DNA of 64,000 bases from Argentina anserina (taxonomy: Eukaryota > Streptophyta > Magnoliopsida > Rosales > Rosaceae), in contig NC_065878.1 of assembly GCF_933775445.1 (NCBI RefSeq), positions 22,270,395 through 22,334,394 of the forward strand. The letters are read 5' to 3'. Numbering within the stretch: the stretch's first letter is position 1; the number at the start of each line of letters is the position of its first letter. The position numbers were made by a program, and so were the translations under genes. Below are positions 20,393 through 33,967 of this stretch, piece after piece. Under the pieces are notes generated by a model. That model searched no databases and had not been told where the DNA came from. It worked only from the letters and a program-made list of their open reading frames with translations.

Positions 20393-23300
20393 GTTGCAGA
20401 TGAGACAGCAACTTCAACAACAAGCTCTGCAGCCAGCATATTCCATTAAGCGTCCATATGATGGTGGTGTATGTGCTCGTAGGCTGATGCAGTATCTATA
20501 TCATCAGCGGGAACGACCAACTGTGAGTTCCGTGTCATTTACATTATTATGAAAACTGCTCTCTTATATCCCCTTCCAGTTTTCTCTTCTTATAATTTAC
20601 ATTCCATTTCATGATGTAATAATATACTGAAATTGTTAGTCAAATGTATCTAATGACACGTTGATTTCAATTTTGACAGGACAATAGCATTGCATATTGG
20701 AGGAAGTTTGTGACAGAGTATTACTCTCCTCGTGCTAAGAAAAGATGGTGCTTGTCATTATATGACAATGTTGGGCATCATGCTCTTGGTGTTTTCCCTC
20801 AGGCTTCTATGGTCAGTTTTATGCTTCTAGTATAATAGGACTGTCACGAAGTTTGAGTTTTATGATAACATATATCCATTGTCCAGTTGCATTGGCTTCT
20901 CATACTTGCTATTACAAAGCATGATAGCATGCCCTTGAATCTTGATTAGTGCTTCTAGTAATAAGATGTCATACCAAAAAGTTTGACATTTATGATAGCA
21001 TATACCTACCATTATCCAGTTGCATTGGTTTCTCATACTTGCTAGTTAAACGGCTTCTATTTTATGAGTACTTCATCTAGATCGAAATCAAATCTGTTCA
21101 TGTTACCTGCCACTATGGTCGTCTCACATGTATCTTTTTTCTTTTTCCTCTTTGCTTTTGTGCCAGGATGCTTGGCAGTGTGATATTTGTGGTTCTAAAT
21201 CTGGAAGAGGCTTCGGTAAGTAAATGTGGAGTTAGTTATTTGCATGTCATGGTACTGGAAGTATTGCCACTGGGTTAGCTCACTCTGATTAGTATATGAT
21301 ATGTGTGTAACTTCTTGGAAAACATTTATTTCACTTGGTAAATGACTTTTTCTCTATACCGGTCTTCTTAATTTGAATTGGTTTCTTTTTCCTGTGACGG
21401 GGTACATCCTGATAATAAGGAACAATTCAAATCAGAAATGCATGTTAAAGTGTAGATTGTGATACTGTTGCGCAATTGTAAGAATTAATGTGGGATGAGA
21501 TGACTGAAATACAGTTGATGCATCAAAAAATGCAAACTGGGACATGGGTTAACATGCGACTATGAATGTGTTGCTTTCTCAGACTGAAACTTTGAATATA
21601 ATAATTAGAGTATAGATCTTGGATTTTCAATATATACCTTGGCAAGGAAGTAACACCTGAGGATACAATGATAGTTGCAAGAATTTTGTTGTTATAAATC
21701 TTATTTTACTTGGGGATCTCATGTAGCCATTTCATGCATGCGTTAATAATCTGATTGAAGTCTAATTAGCTCCATGGGCTTGTCTACAGAGGCGACCTTT
21801 GAAGTACTCCCTAGACTTAATGAGATCAAATTTGGCAGTGGAGTCATCGATGAGCTTTTGTTTATAGACTTGCCAAAGGAATGTAGGTTTGCTTCTGGTG
21901 TAATGATGTTGGAATATGGAAAAGCAGTTCAGGAGAGTGTATACGAGCAACTCCGTGTTGTTCGCGAGGGTCAGCTTCGTATCGTGTTTACACAAGATTT
22001 AAAGGTTGGAAACATAATATTAGTTACTGGGTTCTAATTCTCAGAAATAAAATTTTGCTTCTAATACAGTACTGTTCTCATTTTCAGATATTGTCTTGGG
22101 AGTTTTGTGCTCGACGCCATGAAGAGCTTCTTCCTCGTAGGCTTGTTGCTCCACAGGTACTAGTTTTTCGTGCCTTGTTGAGTTTTGGCTTCTATTGTGC
22201 AGGTTCAGTTTAGAAGATAGTAGCATTATTTGTTGTGTAATAATTAATCTAAATTGGGGCTTCTCACCTTGGCATTTAAATGTAAATCATACATTGTAAA
22301 AGCTATGCAGTTGTAGATCCTAAAAAGAATTTGTCACAACACTTAAGATGGGCTTGTCCATGAACCCTGAACTTTGTTAAACTGTCTTTTGAGTATGCAC
22401 TAAACCACATTTATTGGAAGGTAGTATTTGGGTTCTTTGCGACTTCCAATTAGCCATCTTAAGATATGTTTTATTGTATATCTGATAGTTTACTTTCACA
22501 ATATCATTGTATTTTCGGAACCAATATTCTCCTTTTTGCTATAATGTCAAGTGTACTGTGTAATTATTAAATGAAAACGAATTTATCAAGTAGATAGGTC
22601 TGTGAGCTAAGAAGCAAGTACATATAGTTAAGTATTGACTTATGTAGTGAACTTACTAGGCATGATATTTTCCAGGTTAATCAATTGGTTCAGGTTGCAC
22701 AAAAGTGCCAGAGTACAATTGCTGAAAGTGGATCTGAAGGGGTTTCTCAGCAGGATCTTCAAGCAAATAGCAATTTGTGAGTTTTTAGGCGATGTTTGAT
22801 GTTGAATTTTGGTTCCTCATAATCTTAAATAAGGAGGGCTGCACTGATGTTTGTTTGTTTCCTTTAGGGTTCTGACAGCTGGGAGGCAGCTCGCAAAGAG
22901 TTTGGAGTTGCAGTCGCTCAATGATTTGGGCTTTTCTAAAAGATATGTGAGGTGTTTGCAGGTATTTTTATTGCATTCATATTTTGATTTAGACTTAAAC
23001 CATCAGCTTTTTCATGTATGCATAGTATAATACTTGGATTTCATATTAGTTGCTGATCTCCAACTTTTAACAGATTTCAGAGGTTGTAAACAGCATGAAA
23101 GATTTGATTGACTTCTGCCGGGAAAACAAAGTTGGCCCAATTGGTATGCCCTGATTTTATAATCCTTTATCCATTCTATAACTTCTCTACTGCTGATTTG
23201 CATGGATAGTTGAGCAAATTGGTTGTATTTTCGTTTTTAATTGGGCATATATATCCAGAGCAATCTTAGACAGATTCTTGAACAGACCGGGATATGGTGT

Positions 23301-24584
23301 GCCACTGTAGCTTCTTGGTGTTGCTTGTAGCTTTAAGTTAGTCATTCGATGAGTTTAACTATCTTCTGGTTCAATTTGGATTAACAGCCATGCTTGTTGA
23401 GTATTATGTTAAATTAAATTAAATAAATGTTTCTATTGTTTCTTATATTCGATATATAATGTGTTATTGCCTGGCAATTTGATATTAAATAAGTTATTGC
23501 CTGGCGATTTGATCTCATGGATTCTTTCTCATTCCCTTTAACCTTTCTATCTTCCTTCTTCTTCCTCCTCTTCGTTTTGATTTCTTTTTGAAAATGCCTT
23601 TACCATTTTTATTGTTGTGCTAAAATGTTTCAAGCTCTCATTGATTGTATGTTTGGTCTTGCGTTGAAAATTCCAGAGGGCTTGAAGGTTTATCCTCGGC
23701 ATGCAAGTGCAAACAAGCTCCAGATGCAAAAGATGCAGGAAATGGAGCAATTAGCAAGTGTTCAGGGCATGCCTACTGACAGAAACACTCTTAATAAGCT
23801 AATGGCGTTGCATCCAGGACTAAACAATCAGATGAATAACAATCAACACATGGCCAGTCGGGGAGCGTTGAGTGGTCCTGCGCAAGCAGCTTTAGCACTA
23901 ACCAATTACCAGAATTTGCTCATGAGACAGAACTCAATGAATTCAAATGCAAATTCTCTTCAACAGGAGGCATCTTCGTCTTTCAACAACCCCAACCAAA
24001 GTCCATCTTCGCCTTTTCAAGGTGCTGCTTCTTTAATTCCGGGATCCATGCAGAGTTTACCAGGAAGTGGCTTTTCAAGTCCCCATCTATCCTCACGACA
24101 GCCACATCAGACACCGCAGCTGCAACAGCGGTCACTCAGTTCTAACAGCTTGCTACAGCAAACCAATCCACAAAATTCTCAAGGCAACCAGGCCTTGCAG
24201 CAACAGATGATCCAACAACTGCTGCAGGAGATGTCTAATAACAATGGAGGACAACAATCTCTTCCTGGTCCAAATTCTAATGGGAGTTTGACAAGGAATG
24301 GCATGAGTTTTGGAGGCAATAATTCAGCAGCCTGTAATGCTACTCCAACTGTGTCCGGAAGTCACGGCCCTGCTCCAAGCAGGAGTAACAGTTTCAAAGC
24401 TGCTGCAAACAGTGACTCTTCAGCAGGTGGTGGTAGTAATGCATTCAATCAGAGAGCACAAGATCTACCCTCGAACCTTCATTTGCAAGAGGATATGGCT
24501 CAAGACATTGCCCGTGAATTCACAGAAAACGGCTTTTTAAACAATGATCTTGATGATAATATGGGTTACAGTTGGAAGGTATGA
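19554..24584 (+). CDS. SLK2: SEUSS-LIKE transcriptional co-regulator (SLK2-type)
   Basis: Nuclear adaptor of the SEUSS/Ldb1 family, which pairs with LEUNIG-type co-repressors and shapes meristem and organ development in Arabidopsis. Exons: 19554-20522, 20680-20811, 21167-21215, 21790-22004, 22088-22156, 22676-22776, 22868-22961, 23074-23143, 23677-24584. They sum to 2607 bases, 868 residues, with no internal stop; all introns are GT-AG. The N-terminus MVPSRVAGGLTQSSSSSGIFF and the tail NMGYSWK are typical of SLK rather than SEU. A Gln-rich stretch (about residues 205-300, CAG/CAA repeats at 20357-20430) precedes the conserved Ldb1-like dimerisation domain (CARRLMQYLYHQRERP through YVRCLQISEVVNSMKDLIDFC). 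The C-terminus is Gln/Asn/Ser-rich. The 49-base third exon is a micro-exon. Choice of SLK2 over SLK1/3 is inference, helped by the nearby IQD/LTP genes. Confidence 0.93.
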
Positions 24585-25289
24585 TTAACATAAGATGGCC
24601 TGATTACTGGCGCCAATTTGGTAAGCGGCAGCATATATCTTTGTACAGCACATTTTTAAAATAACTGTTTTTCCTCTCTTCCCCTTTCTTGATTTCCTTC
24701 ACCTTGGATTAGTATGGAATTTGTCGAGACATCGCACACTTGTACTTGGGTAGTTCAGTTGAGTAGGACTTTAGCAATCGTTTTGTTTTACTTCCTTTTC
24801 TTGGTTCCGAGGGTTTTCTATCTCCGTGTCTTGCAAGTGTAATCTATTGGATAAAGGACTGAGACCTTCTCTAGTTTCTGAGTAATATGATATTACATGC
24901 TTTCACTTGTGGATCATTGTCTTCAGAATCTATATTTGACCCCTGATGAACGAGGTAGAATGTGGAAATAACCGTAGTCTAGGAGGTGGCCAAAACATGC
25001 CGTCTCTAACTCCGCACTTGCCTGGTTTCATGCTACATTTATTCTCTGCTAAATGAGTTCGGTCTGGGGGGTGGGGACATGACGAGACAATATACTAATT
25101 CCCATCGTCTTTCAGGAACTGATGTAATCCTGAACAGAGACCTGAACCTACTGAAACCATGAAAAAGATGCAGATGACCATTGATGTTCAGGCCATTCAA
25201 ATTACGCTGGTTTGAAGCGCATGTTACACAGAGATATCAGCCATGCCATACAACGTGGTTTTGGCTATAGATTAGTTGTTTGTACATAG
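24585..25289. other. 3' region between SLK and the PP2-A gene
   Basis: Convergent 3' ends: SLK transcript from the left, F-box/PP2 transcript from the right. No other gene seen. The exact polyadenylation sites cannot be fixed by eye. Confidence 0.5.
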
Positions 25290-27262
25290 TTATAGGCTAC
25301 ATTTCATCAACTTTTCCCTCGACCTTGTTGGGCATATCAACACAGAATCTAAGCAGAGGCCACCTTTGGTGTGTGTACAATCAATTTGGATCATAGAAAA
25401 TCTGATCTTCATTGGCTTTGCTCTATTGCTAATGAAATCACCAACATGGTAGTGAACCCAGCTGCATCTTTCATTCAAATAACACTGGGATAAACCTTGC
25501 TGGCCGTCTGATGTTGATAAGTGAAATCGGACGGGCTTCTTGTCCCAGCCGTGTACTTGATCAGTGTTGCATACTCGTCGACCATACCTTCTTGAACAAG
25601 TCTTGCCGAGCTGAAGCCGGAAATATAGACCATAGCTTCCCGGTGGAAACTCAAACTCTAGTTCCCCTAGCGCTTCAAGCCACCATATTTGTTTAAGATA
25701 TGCAACTCTGTTAAACCTAAAATCGCATTTGATCATGAACAAACGCCCATATTAATCATAATATCTTATAATAGACAATATGTGCTGATTTGCATATGTA
25801 AATCGATGGTAATGAAACCAAATGAGATCTTTTGGTTTGAAAAAGTTTTCTTAACATAACAATTTGGTATAGACGATATTAAACAGTTATTATTTCTTGC
25901 AGGTTTCTTTTTCTTGTGGATTTCTGTTAATAATACATAACTTGGTAGCTAGGAGACTCAACGCAGGCTTCGTCTCAGTTATGTTTGGTGAGGTTCAAAA
26001 CGCAACGAATAATTACACGAGGATGATGCCATGTAATCACAGAATTTATGAAAGAAACGAAACATTTTCTGTAGCACAAGGCAAGTAGTCATTTATCAAA
26101 TGGTATCAAATCCTTTTAGCTTAGACGAATCTTAAAAAACAAAGAGCCCACCTTGGAATAGTCCATCTTTCTAGCAATTATTCTTCATTTCTTTGGTGCT
26201 ATGCTAATTCTCACACCCTACAAGGTTTTGTATAGTCTGGAAACCAAGGACAATCCAGAACTGTACGTGGAAGAGAGGACCTACGTACATCAAGATAGAG
26301 TAAGAATAAGTCTAACTGACCAATTCGCACGAATTTTCGGGAAGGCTCTAAATGGGAGCTCTATCTGATCGTTGAGGAAATTATAAAAGCTTTCTGGGTT
26401 AGTCTAACGATCGGTAAGAGAAACCGGAATTAAATAAGTTAGAAATAGAACAAAGGTTAGAAGTCCGATCCTCTACATATGATGACAAATCATGGACTTA
26501 GTACATGAGCTATCCAGTTCATTTATGTAGAGGGTTTGATAATCTGATACATAATGGAAGATTTGCAGCGATAACAATATGTCGAACTTCTCAAAATGAA
26601 CAAGACATGATCTATCATTATAATTGAAATATTGGCTCTACAAGTACCTCGATTCCTCAGTTGGAACATTACTCCAATATCGTCGATCATCTATTCCTAT
26701 TATCCGCAACGCCTTCGATGAAATGGACAAACAAACCTGTGGATAGGATCCACAACTCTTGTCCAACCAAACTTCCTGTTAGTTTTGCCAAAACAAAATC
26801 ACCATTACCTCATCAGCAAGCTAGATCTATCCGCAATTATGGCTCTGAGTAGTACTTCAAAATAGAAAAAAAAGCATGTACGCTAAACAAAGAGATATAT
26901 ATAGTTGTATACTGTACCTTGGTGCCATTGTCAAAACGATTAGGCCGACATAATCTTGAGTATATATCTTTCTTCAGAAAGTGGTTAGTATTGTGTTCAT
27001 CACGGGCTAATGATACTTCAAGGAAAAACTTATAGTTTGATGGGAGCTTGGACTGCCAAACAAAATCAGCAGAGGAAGCAGACCGGAACACCCTATTCAC
27101 TCGTGCAAGTTTACAGATCTCCGGCGGATCCAAGTACGAAAGAATGAAAGAGATGCAACTTTCTGGTAGGTCCCCGAGACCCGTCTGAGCTTGATCTGGA
27201 GGATGATCCGCCGAACCTGATCTACTGGCACTGATTGAAGATATAGAGGAACCAGCCCCCAT
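25290..27262 (-). CDS. F-box protein of the PP2-A13/A14 type
   Basis: Predicted SCF ubiquitin-ligase substrate receptor: an F-box joined to a phloem-protein-2 lectin-like domain. Three exons on the minus strand, 27262-26918, 26775-26648 and 25707-25290; 891 bases, 296 residues, no internal stop, GT-AG introns. The start is MGAGSS, a likely N-myristoylation-type N-terminus, chosen over an upstream in-frame ATG because family members begin this way. F-box: [29 protein letters not shown] (about residues 26-55). PP2 domain: [65 protein letters not shown] and [11 protein letters not shown]. Its position next to CCB2/CRR1 matches PP2-A14 in Arabidopsis, as I recall that map. Confidence 0.92.
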
Positions 27263-28774
27263 GAGCGAACTATATATTGAGCTGAAACTAAGAACATACA
27301 ATTCAACTTGAGAGAGTATGATATATGGATCGGAGTACTTTAACGGTAGAAAAGGAGGTGATGAAGCAAATGAACAAGAGGAGGAATAATCATCTTTTTC
27401 TTCATGTATAAGGAGGGAAGGTCATTGCCGTTGGTATTAGGCAGCTCTGTGGGTTTTCTACAGAAAGGGAGAGGGATAAATAGTTTGGCTTTAAATTAAA
27501 TTAAATTAACTAATTAAAAGGAACGTACATTTAACAAAAGAGTGCATGGAAATTGGAATACATCTTTTCTGGCCGAAGTTGGGAACTTTTGTGTTATATA
27601 CCAATCATATATATCGATCCCATTAGTCCATTACACTTAATTAGTGGAGCAGCAGTTCCATATAAATCAAGTAGACTCCCAATAATTGGGAAATAATCCA
27701 GTGCTTCATTACATACTTCTGTCTTAATTACTTATTATGAAAGGTTAATTCCTAATTACCTATTGTTATGATTCTGTAGTATTTGAATACTATTATTTAT
27801 ATACACGTATTGGTCGTTTCATAGAGATTGTAATCTGATTTTGAAATTTACTTGTACGTATATACAACCAATATATTCAAGTCGATCAAATCAATAGTGT
27901 GATAAATGGATTAACTAACATGACAAATCATGTTTATGTTTATGCGTACAGATAGTATATATCTTATATATTATTAGCTTAATTAATAAATGTGTGATTT
28001 GCTCGTGCACAATTGCACATTGAGGCTTGAGCTAGCTCTAAATTAGTGAGATAATCTGAATATATATGATGGAATATTTGGGATTCTCGAATTGCTAAGT
28101 ACATGGTTAAGGTGACTAGGGTGTGGTATTATGATAAAGGGCAAACGACGACCAGTACCTAATTAGATTTAGTTATCATGAAGCTGCAACAAAAGCTGTT
28201 TCAATTAGTGGTTATTTGGTTAATTAACTAGGATTAGATGCACATGGCCCCGAAATTAGTTTGAAGATCGAAAAGCTCGTGTTTTAACTTCCCTAATTTT
28301 GGAAAAGTGGGTTTCACGTACTATACACTAGAACACAAAGCACCTTATTGATTCTTATTCAATACATAAAGTAATACATATAATATTTCATATTTGTTGT
28401 AGGTGTAAATAAAATTGATCTCTTAGACTAATTAGGCGTGGCTAACATGCATGTTAATGTGATAATTGATAATTGATAATTGATCTGGCTTAAAAGTAAC
28501 GATCCCACATGGGATAAAGATTATTATGCTTCCGACCTTGATTGTGTACACAATTAATTAATCTATATATGTGTTGTACTTCTACATGCTCTATATTGGC
28601 CGTGTTTATATGAGTAGTGTATCGATCAGTATGTGTATGTGTTTCTATTTTGGTCTCGTACACTGTACGTAGTGTATAGTTTTCAATCTATGTTCAACCC
28701 ATGTTTCATCTGTTAAGTATAATATTCTTAAAATGAGTAAGTTGTGCATGATAGATAAACGAAGGTAAAATAAC
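27263..28774. other. Intergenic, upstream of the PP2-A gene
   Basis: AT-rich, no coding sequence recognised. The part nearest 27263 holds the leader and promoter of the minus-strand F-box gene. A short direct repeat, three copies of GATAATT, lies at about 28462-28482. Confidence 0.45.
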
Positions 28775-29635
28775 CAGGGCGGAACTAGGGCATAAAAGAG
28801 TGGGACTAGGTCCCACCTAAAAATTTTGGGGAGAAAAAAAAAACTTACATGGGATAATTGGGGTTTGATATTAGTCACACCCAAAACTATAATTTCAACT
28901 ATTATAAGAGTTCAAGCCCCATGATGTATCAATAATAATTAATAAAACATACTCGGTGTCTTGGTCAATGGCTGAATGGTTGTTCACGTGTTGCAATTAA
29001 ACAAAGTAGCACCTTTCTTCTCCCTTTATTCTATTTCTTATGTTTGTCGTTGCAACTCTGCTCTCCCACTCTCCCAGTATCCAAAACCAGTGCACTTGTG
29101 TTTTGGCAAATTGGTAAGTCACTTTTATCTAAGATCAACCAATCTCTAACAAGCATTCTTGCCATAATATTAATTGTAAGTATTCAAATTAATTCAATTT
29201 TTATCAAATTGAAATTGGGGAAAAAATTAGGGTTTATAGTTTGATCACTTTGAGTTTTAAATTTCTATGAATGAATATGTTATTGACATTTTATGTTATT
29301 CGTAAACTATTGTTTTTACACCATTTGTTGCATTCCTTTATGTTCTTGAATCTTGAAGATTGATCTCAATTCTCACAAGAAAATTATAATTGTCTATTAT
29401 TTGTGATAGAGAAATATGAGGTTTCAAGTACTTGTAAAGTAAAATTTAGTTAGCTGAGTTAGGTTTGCATCTATATATTTTGTATCAAAATACAATTGTA
29501 TATGTACCTTATTTAATTTGTGATACATTCAAATAATTATTAATTTTATTTTCAATTTATATTAAAGTATCGTTGAAATTTTTTTTGTAGGCAAATTCAA
29601 GTCCCATCCGGTTTTAATTTCTGGATCCGCCATTG
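28775..29635. mobile_element. Non-autonomous hAT element with perfect 8-bp target duplication
   Basis: The left end reads CAGGGCGGAACTAGGG and the right end, reverse-complemented, CAATGGCGGATCCAG: imperfect terminal inverted repeats with the common plant hAT core GGCGGA. The 8 bases on each side are identical, AAAATAAC (28767-28774 and 29636-29643). Interior 861 bp, AT-rich, no transposase frame. Length of duplication and end motif support hAT; lack of a transposase makes it dependent on another copy. Confidence 0.8.
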
Positions 29636-29686
29636 AAAATAACTAGGGTTTTGATTGATGAGTGAAGTGAATTAATAAGGAATATA

Positions 29687-29888
29687 GTGCATGTTTGGTG
29701 ACCCGGGCTAACTGGCCTTCTGTTAAATAAGAGGTCTTAGTTGGTTTGTGAGGTGTTTGGTAATAAGGAGTACAAAAATAAATGACACTAGATGAGACCG
29801 GTTTTTCTTTCCTACCTCCTTAGGTTTCGTTACGTGGTACTCAGTTTTGACTCCTTGTTAGCACGGGCTGTTTCTCTTCTTCGTCATG

Positions 29889-29929
<41 letters not shown>

Positions 29930-30768
29930 TTGCCTCTTCTTCTTTTTTTCTGCCTTCATTGCTTCATTTCCTTTCTCACTACTTTCAAGGTACGAGCATA
30001 ATCAAATTTTATTAGTTTTGAAATACTGGGTATTGCATGCAATGAGTGAGTAAGAACTAAGAACAAATTTCAAATCCATTAATAATACAAATTTTGGGTA
30101 TTGGAGAATTGGCTAATAGCTTCTGATTATGGGTTTTGTGGAATTGGGTTTTGGGTATTGCCATGAATGATAAATGTAAAGGATGATTTGATTATTGTGT
30201 TGCATTTTGGGTTATGGGTTTTTTGACTTTTGAGTATACAATTGTTCTAGGTAATTAGGCAATCTTGAGTATGCAATGGTTCTTTTGATTGCCACTTGAA
30301 ATTCGGTGGGTTGTAGACTTTTATCAACAACAACAAATTTGGGTATTCTACTATTTTTTTCGGAAAATTCTAGTATATATTAATGTATGTTATATATCTC
30401 ACACCCGACGGTCGATATTATTTTATTAGTGAAGTCAAAAAAATAATATTTATTGTCAACCGTCAGATGTGAGATGTATAACATATATTGATGTATAGTA
30501 GATTAACCATTTTAAATATGGGTGTTCTTTGTTTAGATGATTTTGATACTTTGGTTGGTTCTTTTCTTATTCTAGGTGTTGTTCATAAAATGCACGGTTC
30601 AGGAGCAGAAAAGATGAAGAGAGCAAGGCAAGTGAACAGACCAGTTGTCCTACCTTAGGCAGTACTGCCTCACTAAACATGGTTCAAACTAATACTCAGT
30701 AAGGCTACTCTCAAGCCCAAGTATTCAAATTAGAGTGACTCACAATAATCCTGATACCAAACATGCAC
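29687..30768. mobile_element. Putative DNA transposon/MITE with GTGCATGTTTGGT ends
   Basis: GTGCATGTTTGGT begins the left end (29687) and its reverse complement ends the right end (30756-30768). The 1.08 kb interior holds a (TC)n repeat at 29890-29928 and a nested hairpin element (30370-30501). The next three bases outside are ATA on both sides, which could be a target duplication, though it is not the TWA expected of PIF/Harbinger. Superfamily not assigned. Confidence 0.5.
30370..30501. mobile_element. 132-bp foldback MITE
   Basis: Near-palindromic element. The left arm (CTAGTATATATTAATGTATG, then CTCACACCCGACGGTCGA) pairs with the right arm (reading back CTACTATACATCAATATATG, then CTCACATCTGACGGTTGA). 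It would fold into a long hairpin around a short AT-rich loop. ATT flanks it on both sides (30367-30369 and 30502-30504). Nested inside 29687-30768. Confidence 0.65.
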
Positions 30769-33700
30769 ATAAAGTATTGTCACTCTAAGCAGATTTTGAG
30801 TGATGAAATCAAACCATTTTACATGTCATTGTCGATGCCTTTCAAATTGTGGAAACAAACCTCCCATGCTTTTTGAAGTAGTAACATATACATAATTTCA
30901 ATCGAAAAAAAAAAACATATACATGATCGATCGGTATGACAATCACAAATAATGTTTAATGATCGATCTATTCATCTATAATCATATGAAAGTATGAAAG
31001 CATGGCTGGATTGGCTGCAGGGTCCCTTCGGGCGTTTTTAAATTTCTGAACGTAGGAAAGAAATGTGTAGTTGACCACATGATAAATTAGTTTAAGGCAC
31101 GTACAAAACACATGGAACAATTATACATTTGTTTCTGAAAGATGGGGGGCTGGTTTTGTTTGTCTCTCATGCCCGCTGTCCACTACAAATTAGGTCCTAA
31201 GCTAGCTCGACGTACTGAGCATAAACAAATCACAAAGCATGATTAACAGACTAACTAAGTAACTAGTAACTATGCATATATAATCGTGTTCGAAAAGGAC
31301 GTCCACTTGTTCACATGAATCCCGCTACTCAAATAGCAATCAAAACCCTAGCCACGAGTACGGACCTATTCATACACACTACCAGAAGAGCTGGTTCAAC
31401 ATGTCGTTTAATATGGCCGTCCCTCCTGTTGAAATTCTTGAGCTTCAAGTTGACGAATAGCATACACAAGATTAATCTCATCAATGTATGGTGACTGAGT
31501 GTTGCTTCCAGATTCTACTGGACTACTGTGAACTAGACATTAATCCAGATTCGGGTGTAGTCGAATTCTCAGTGGGTTTAGCTTCGGGCTTTAGATGCCT
31601 ACCAAGGCTACCATGTGTAATCTGCTAGTGTAATATGTAATTTGATTCTTCGTTTAAAAATCCCTAGATATATGAAAATCAAATTGCTAATCGAGTTTCT
31701 TATATCACACTATATTCGAGTACTCTAACAAGAATAACTGAATAAGTAAACGATTTGCTAGGACAAGCCAACTCATTACCCGGAACTCAGCGACATCGGA
31801 ATGAAACTTTCAATGGGGCAACAGAATCCCTAACAAGGCTACAAGGAAGAACAATCACAAGTTCACAACCCTAATCGACAATGAAGTGATCAACAACATA
31901 TTTAGACGATTTTGGACTTTTTAGTGGTAATTAATGGGCTACAGAGTAAGCCCAACCATTTCGGCATCACGTATGGAGGTAGCTAAGATTGGGTTACAAA
32001 CACTCAAAGTGGATTGACTAACACTCGAATGAGCATAATCTATAAACCGTACGTAGAGAATAAAAACAAAAACAACAAGGATCAATTAGCATCCAACCCA
32101 AAGATAACATATCAACATAACCACAAAATCTATAATCGCGTTAGCATTGGCCTAAAGTAACCTCTTAACTTCGATTTCTCAATAGTGATTGAAGACAAAG
32201 TACGCATATAGTTTAATACAAGAAAAGAGATCGACGATCAACCGTAGGGGGGAAGATTTATATACACAACGCTAAGATTTGATGCTTCATCATCAGCATT
32301 TGGCATGGACCCGGGTTCACGAAATCAAGGAGACTGAAACTTCTTAGGCGTTTCATGTATATAATGAGAGCTATTAGATCTAACTCTATAGTTGGGTACC
32401 CGAATTGAGCTATGTTATTTTGTACTGAGAATTAAGACTTTGTTCAATTATGTAGTCCCTAATGTGAACGATGAGGTGTACTCACATGAAAACCACATGG
32501 TTGACAACTCGATTTTCAGTCGAAATCGATTGTAATTATCATGGATCGACCATGCCATGCATATGCAATATACTAGCAAAATATTTTAAGGTTGACAAAG
32601 CAACTTAACCACGTTAATTAGTTCCATATACGAAGTTACTAAGAACGGCATTTACAACCTGCAAGTTGCCCGTATCAACGACGGTCATTAATTTCTCTTC
32701 ATTTAGAATGGCTCGTTTCAGAGAAATTATTATATTCACACGCCACATATCACACGACGGTCATTAATTTCTCTTAATGTTATTGGTATATTTTTTACTG
32801 TGATTGTTTCTGATTAATTCTTATATGTAAATAAACTTTTGTTATTTTCATCGCATGCATGTTAATTATACAATGTGATAATATGATTGGCTGGGTACAC
32901 CACATGAAAGTGTTACGTGGTGTGGCAAGTACACATAATAATTACTCTTGCTTTCATGATATAGTCGAAATCGGTTGTCACGTAACGTTAGTTTGCAACT
33001 AGCTAGGAAATTTGAGTAGTTAATTTATAATGATCTTTAAGTTTAGCTAGCTTATCATATATCGTCTTTTTCAAGAATGAGTTGGAACATAGTAACCTTC
33101 GAGTCAGTGAAAATACTTCTACCCGATGGGTTCGCATTTTGTAAAAATATGTAACTGAAGTGGTGGAAGTGAGGTTAATATCTTAATGTTTTCCTATGGT
33201 TTACAGGTTACAGCTCCACGGTATAATAGACTTATTTTCTAAAATCGGACCGATTAAATTAAGCATTAATGCATGCATACGTTGCCCTTGATCGATCGAG
33301 CTAGCTTGTATGGGTTGACCCAGTAGTGGGAGCGGGCACACAGAAAGCACCACATACATATACATATCAAGAAATGAACTCATTGCTGCAATACTTTATA
33401 TCAAGAAAAAACCAATATACATATTGTTTCAGTACGTTTTAGACTTTCTATAATATTATAAACTTCAAGTAGGGTTTAATTGATCCAAGATTTCAGAGAA
33501 TAACGTACAATCTCATATATAATTCAATCAGAAATGACGGTGCAAGAACTAGTTCAAGGCTTCGTACGTCGTGGTCGTTCATTTGGCTTAATTGCCTAGA
33601 CCAATTCCACTAACCAAGAGCTAATTACTCTACTGATCAATATATAATTAATTTCATATATAATATCAATATATGCAGTATGTCATCACGATCTACCGAC

Positions 33701-33967
33701 CGTTCTGTTGGGGTTAAGATTTAAGAATAAGCTCTTAATCTACCTATATATACGATCGAGCTTACTCGCTGAAAAGTAAGAAATTGTTTTGTCCTGGCAT
33801 GGGAAAGGTTTAAGAGAAAAGTACGTATTGTTCATCTGGGGAGTAATCAACTAAACAGGAGCTAGGATCACATCTGATTCCAGCGTAATACACTAGAGTG
33901 ACTAGACTATTAAAGAAAAGCTTCCTCGTGGTTTATTTACCTGATCATTTAAGTAATTGCAGAATCC
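30769..33967. other. Long AT-rich intergenic stretch, no gene seen
   Basis: 3.2 kb without a reading frame or RNA gene that I recognise. The short open frames are not supported by homology or codon character. May contain old, unrecognised repeats. Confidence 0.45.

Noticed and set aside
24577..24590. Possible splice donor at the SLK stop codon (AAG then GTATGA)
   Set aside because: The reading ends normally in the family tail GYSWK plus one residue; a further exon is not needed.
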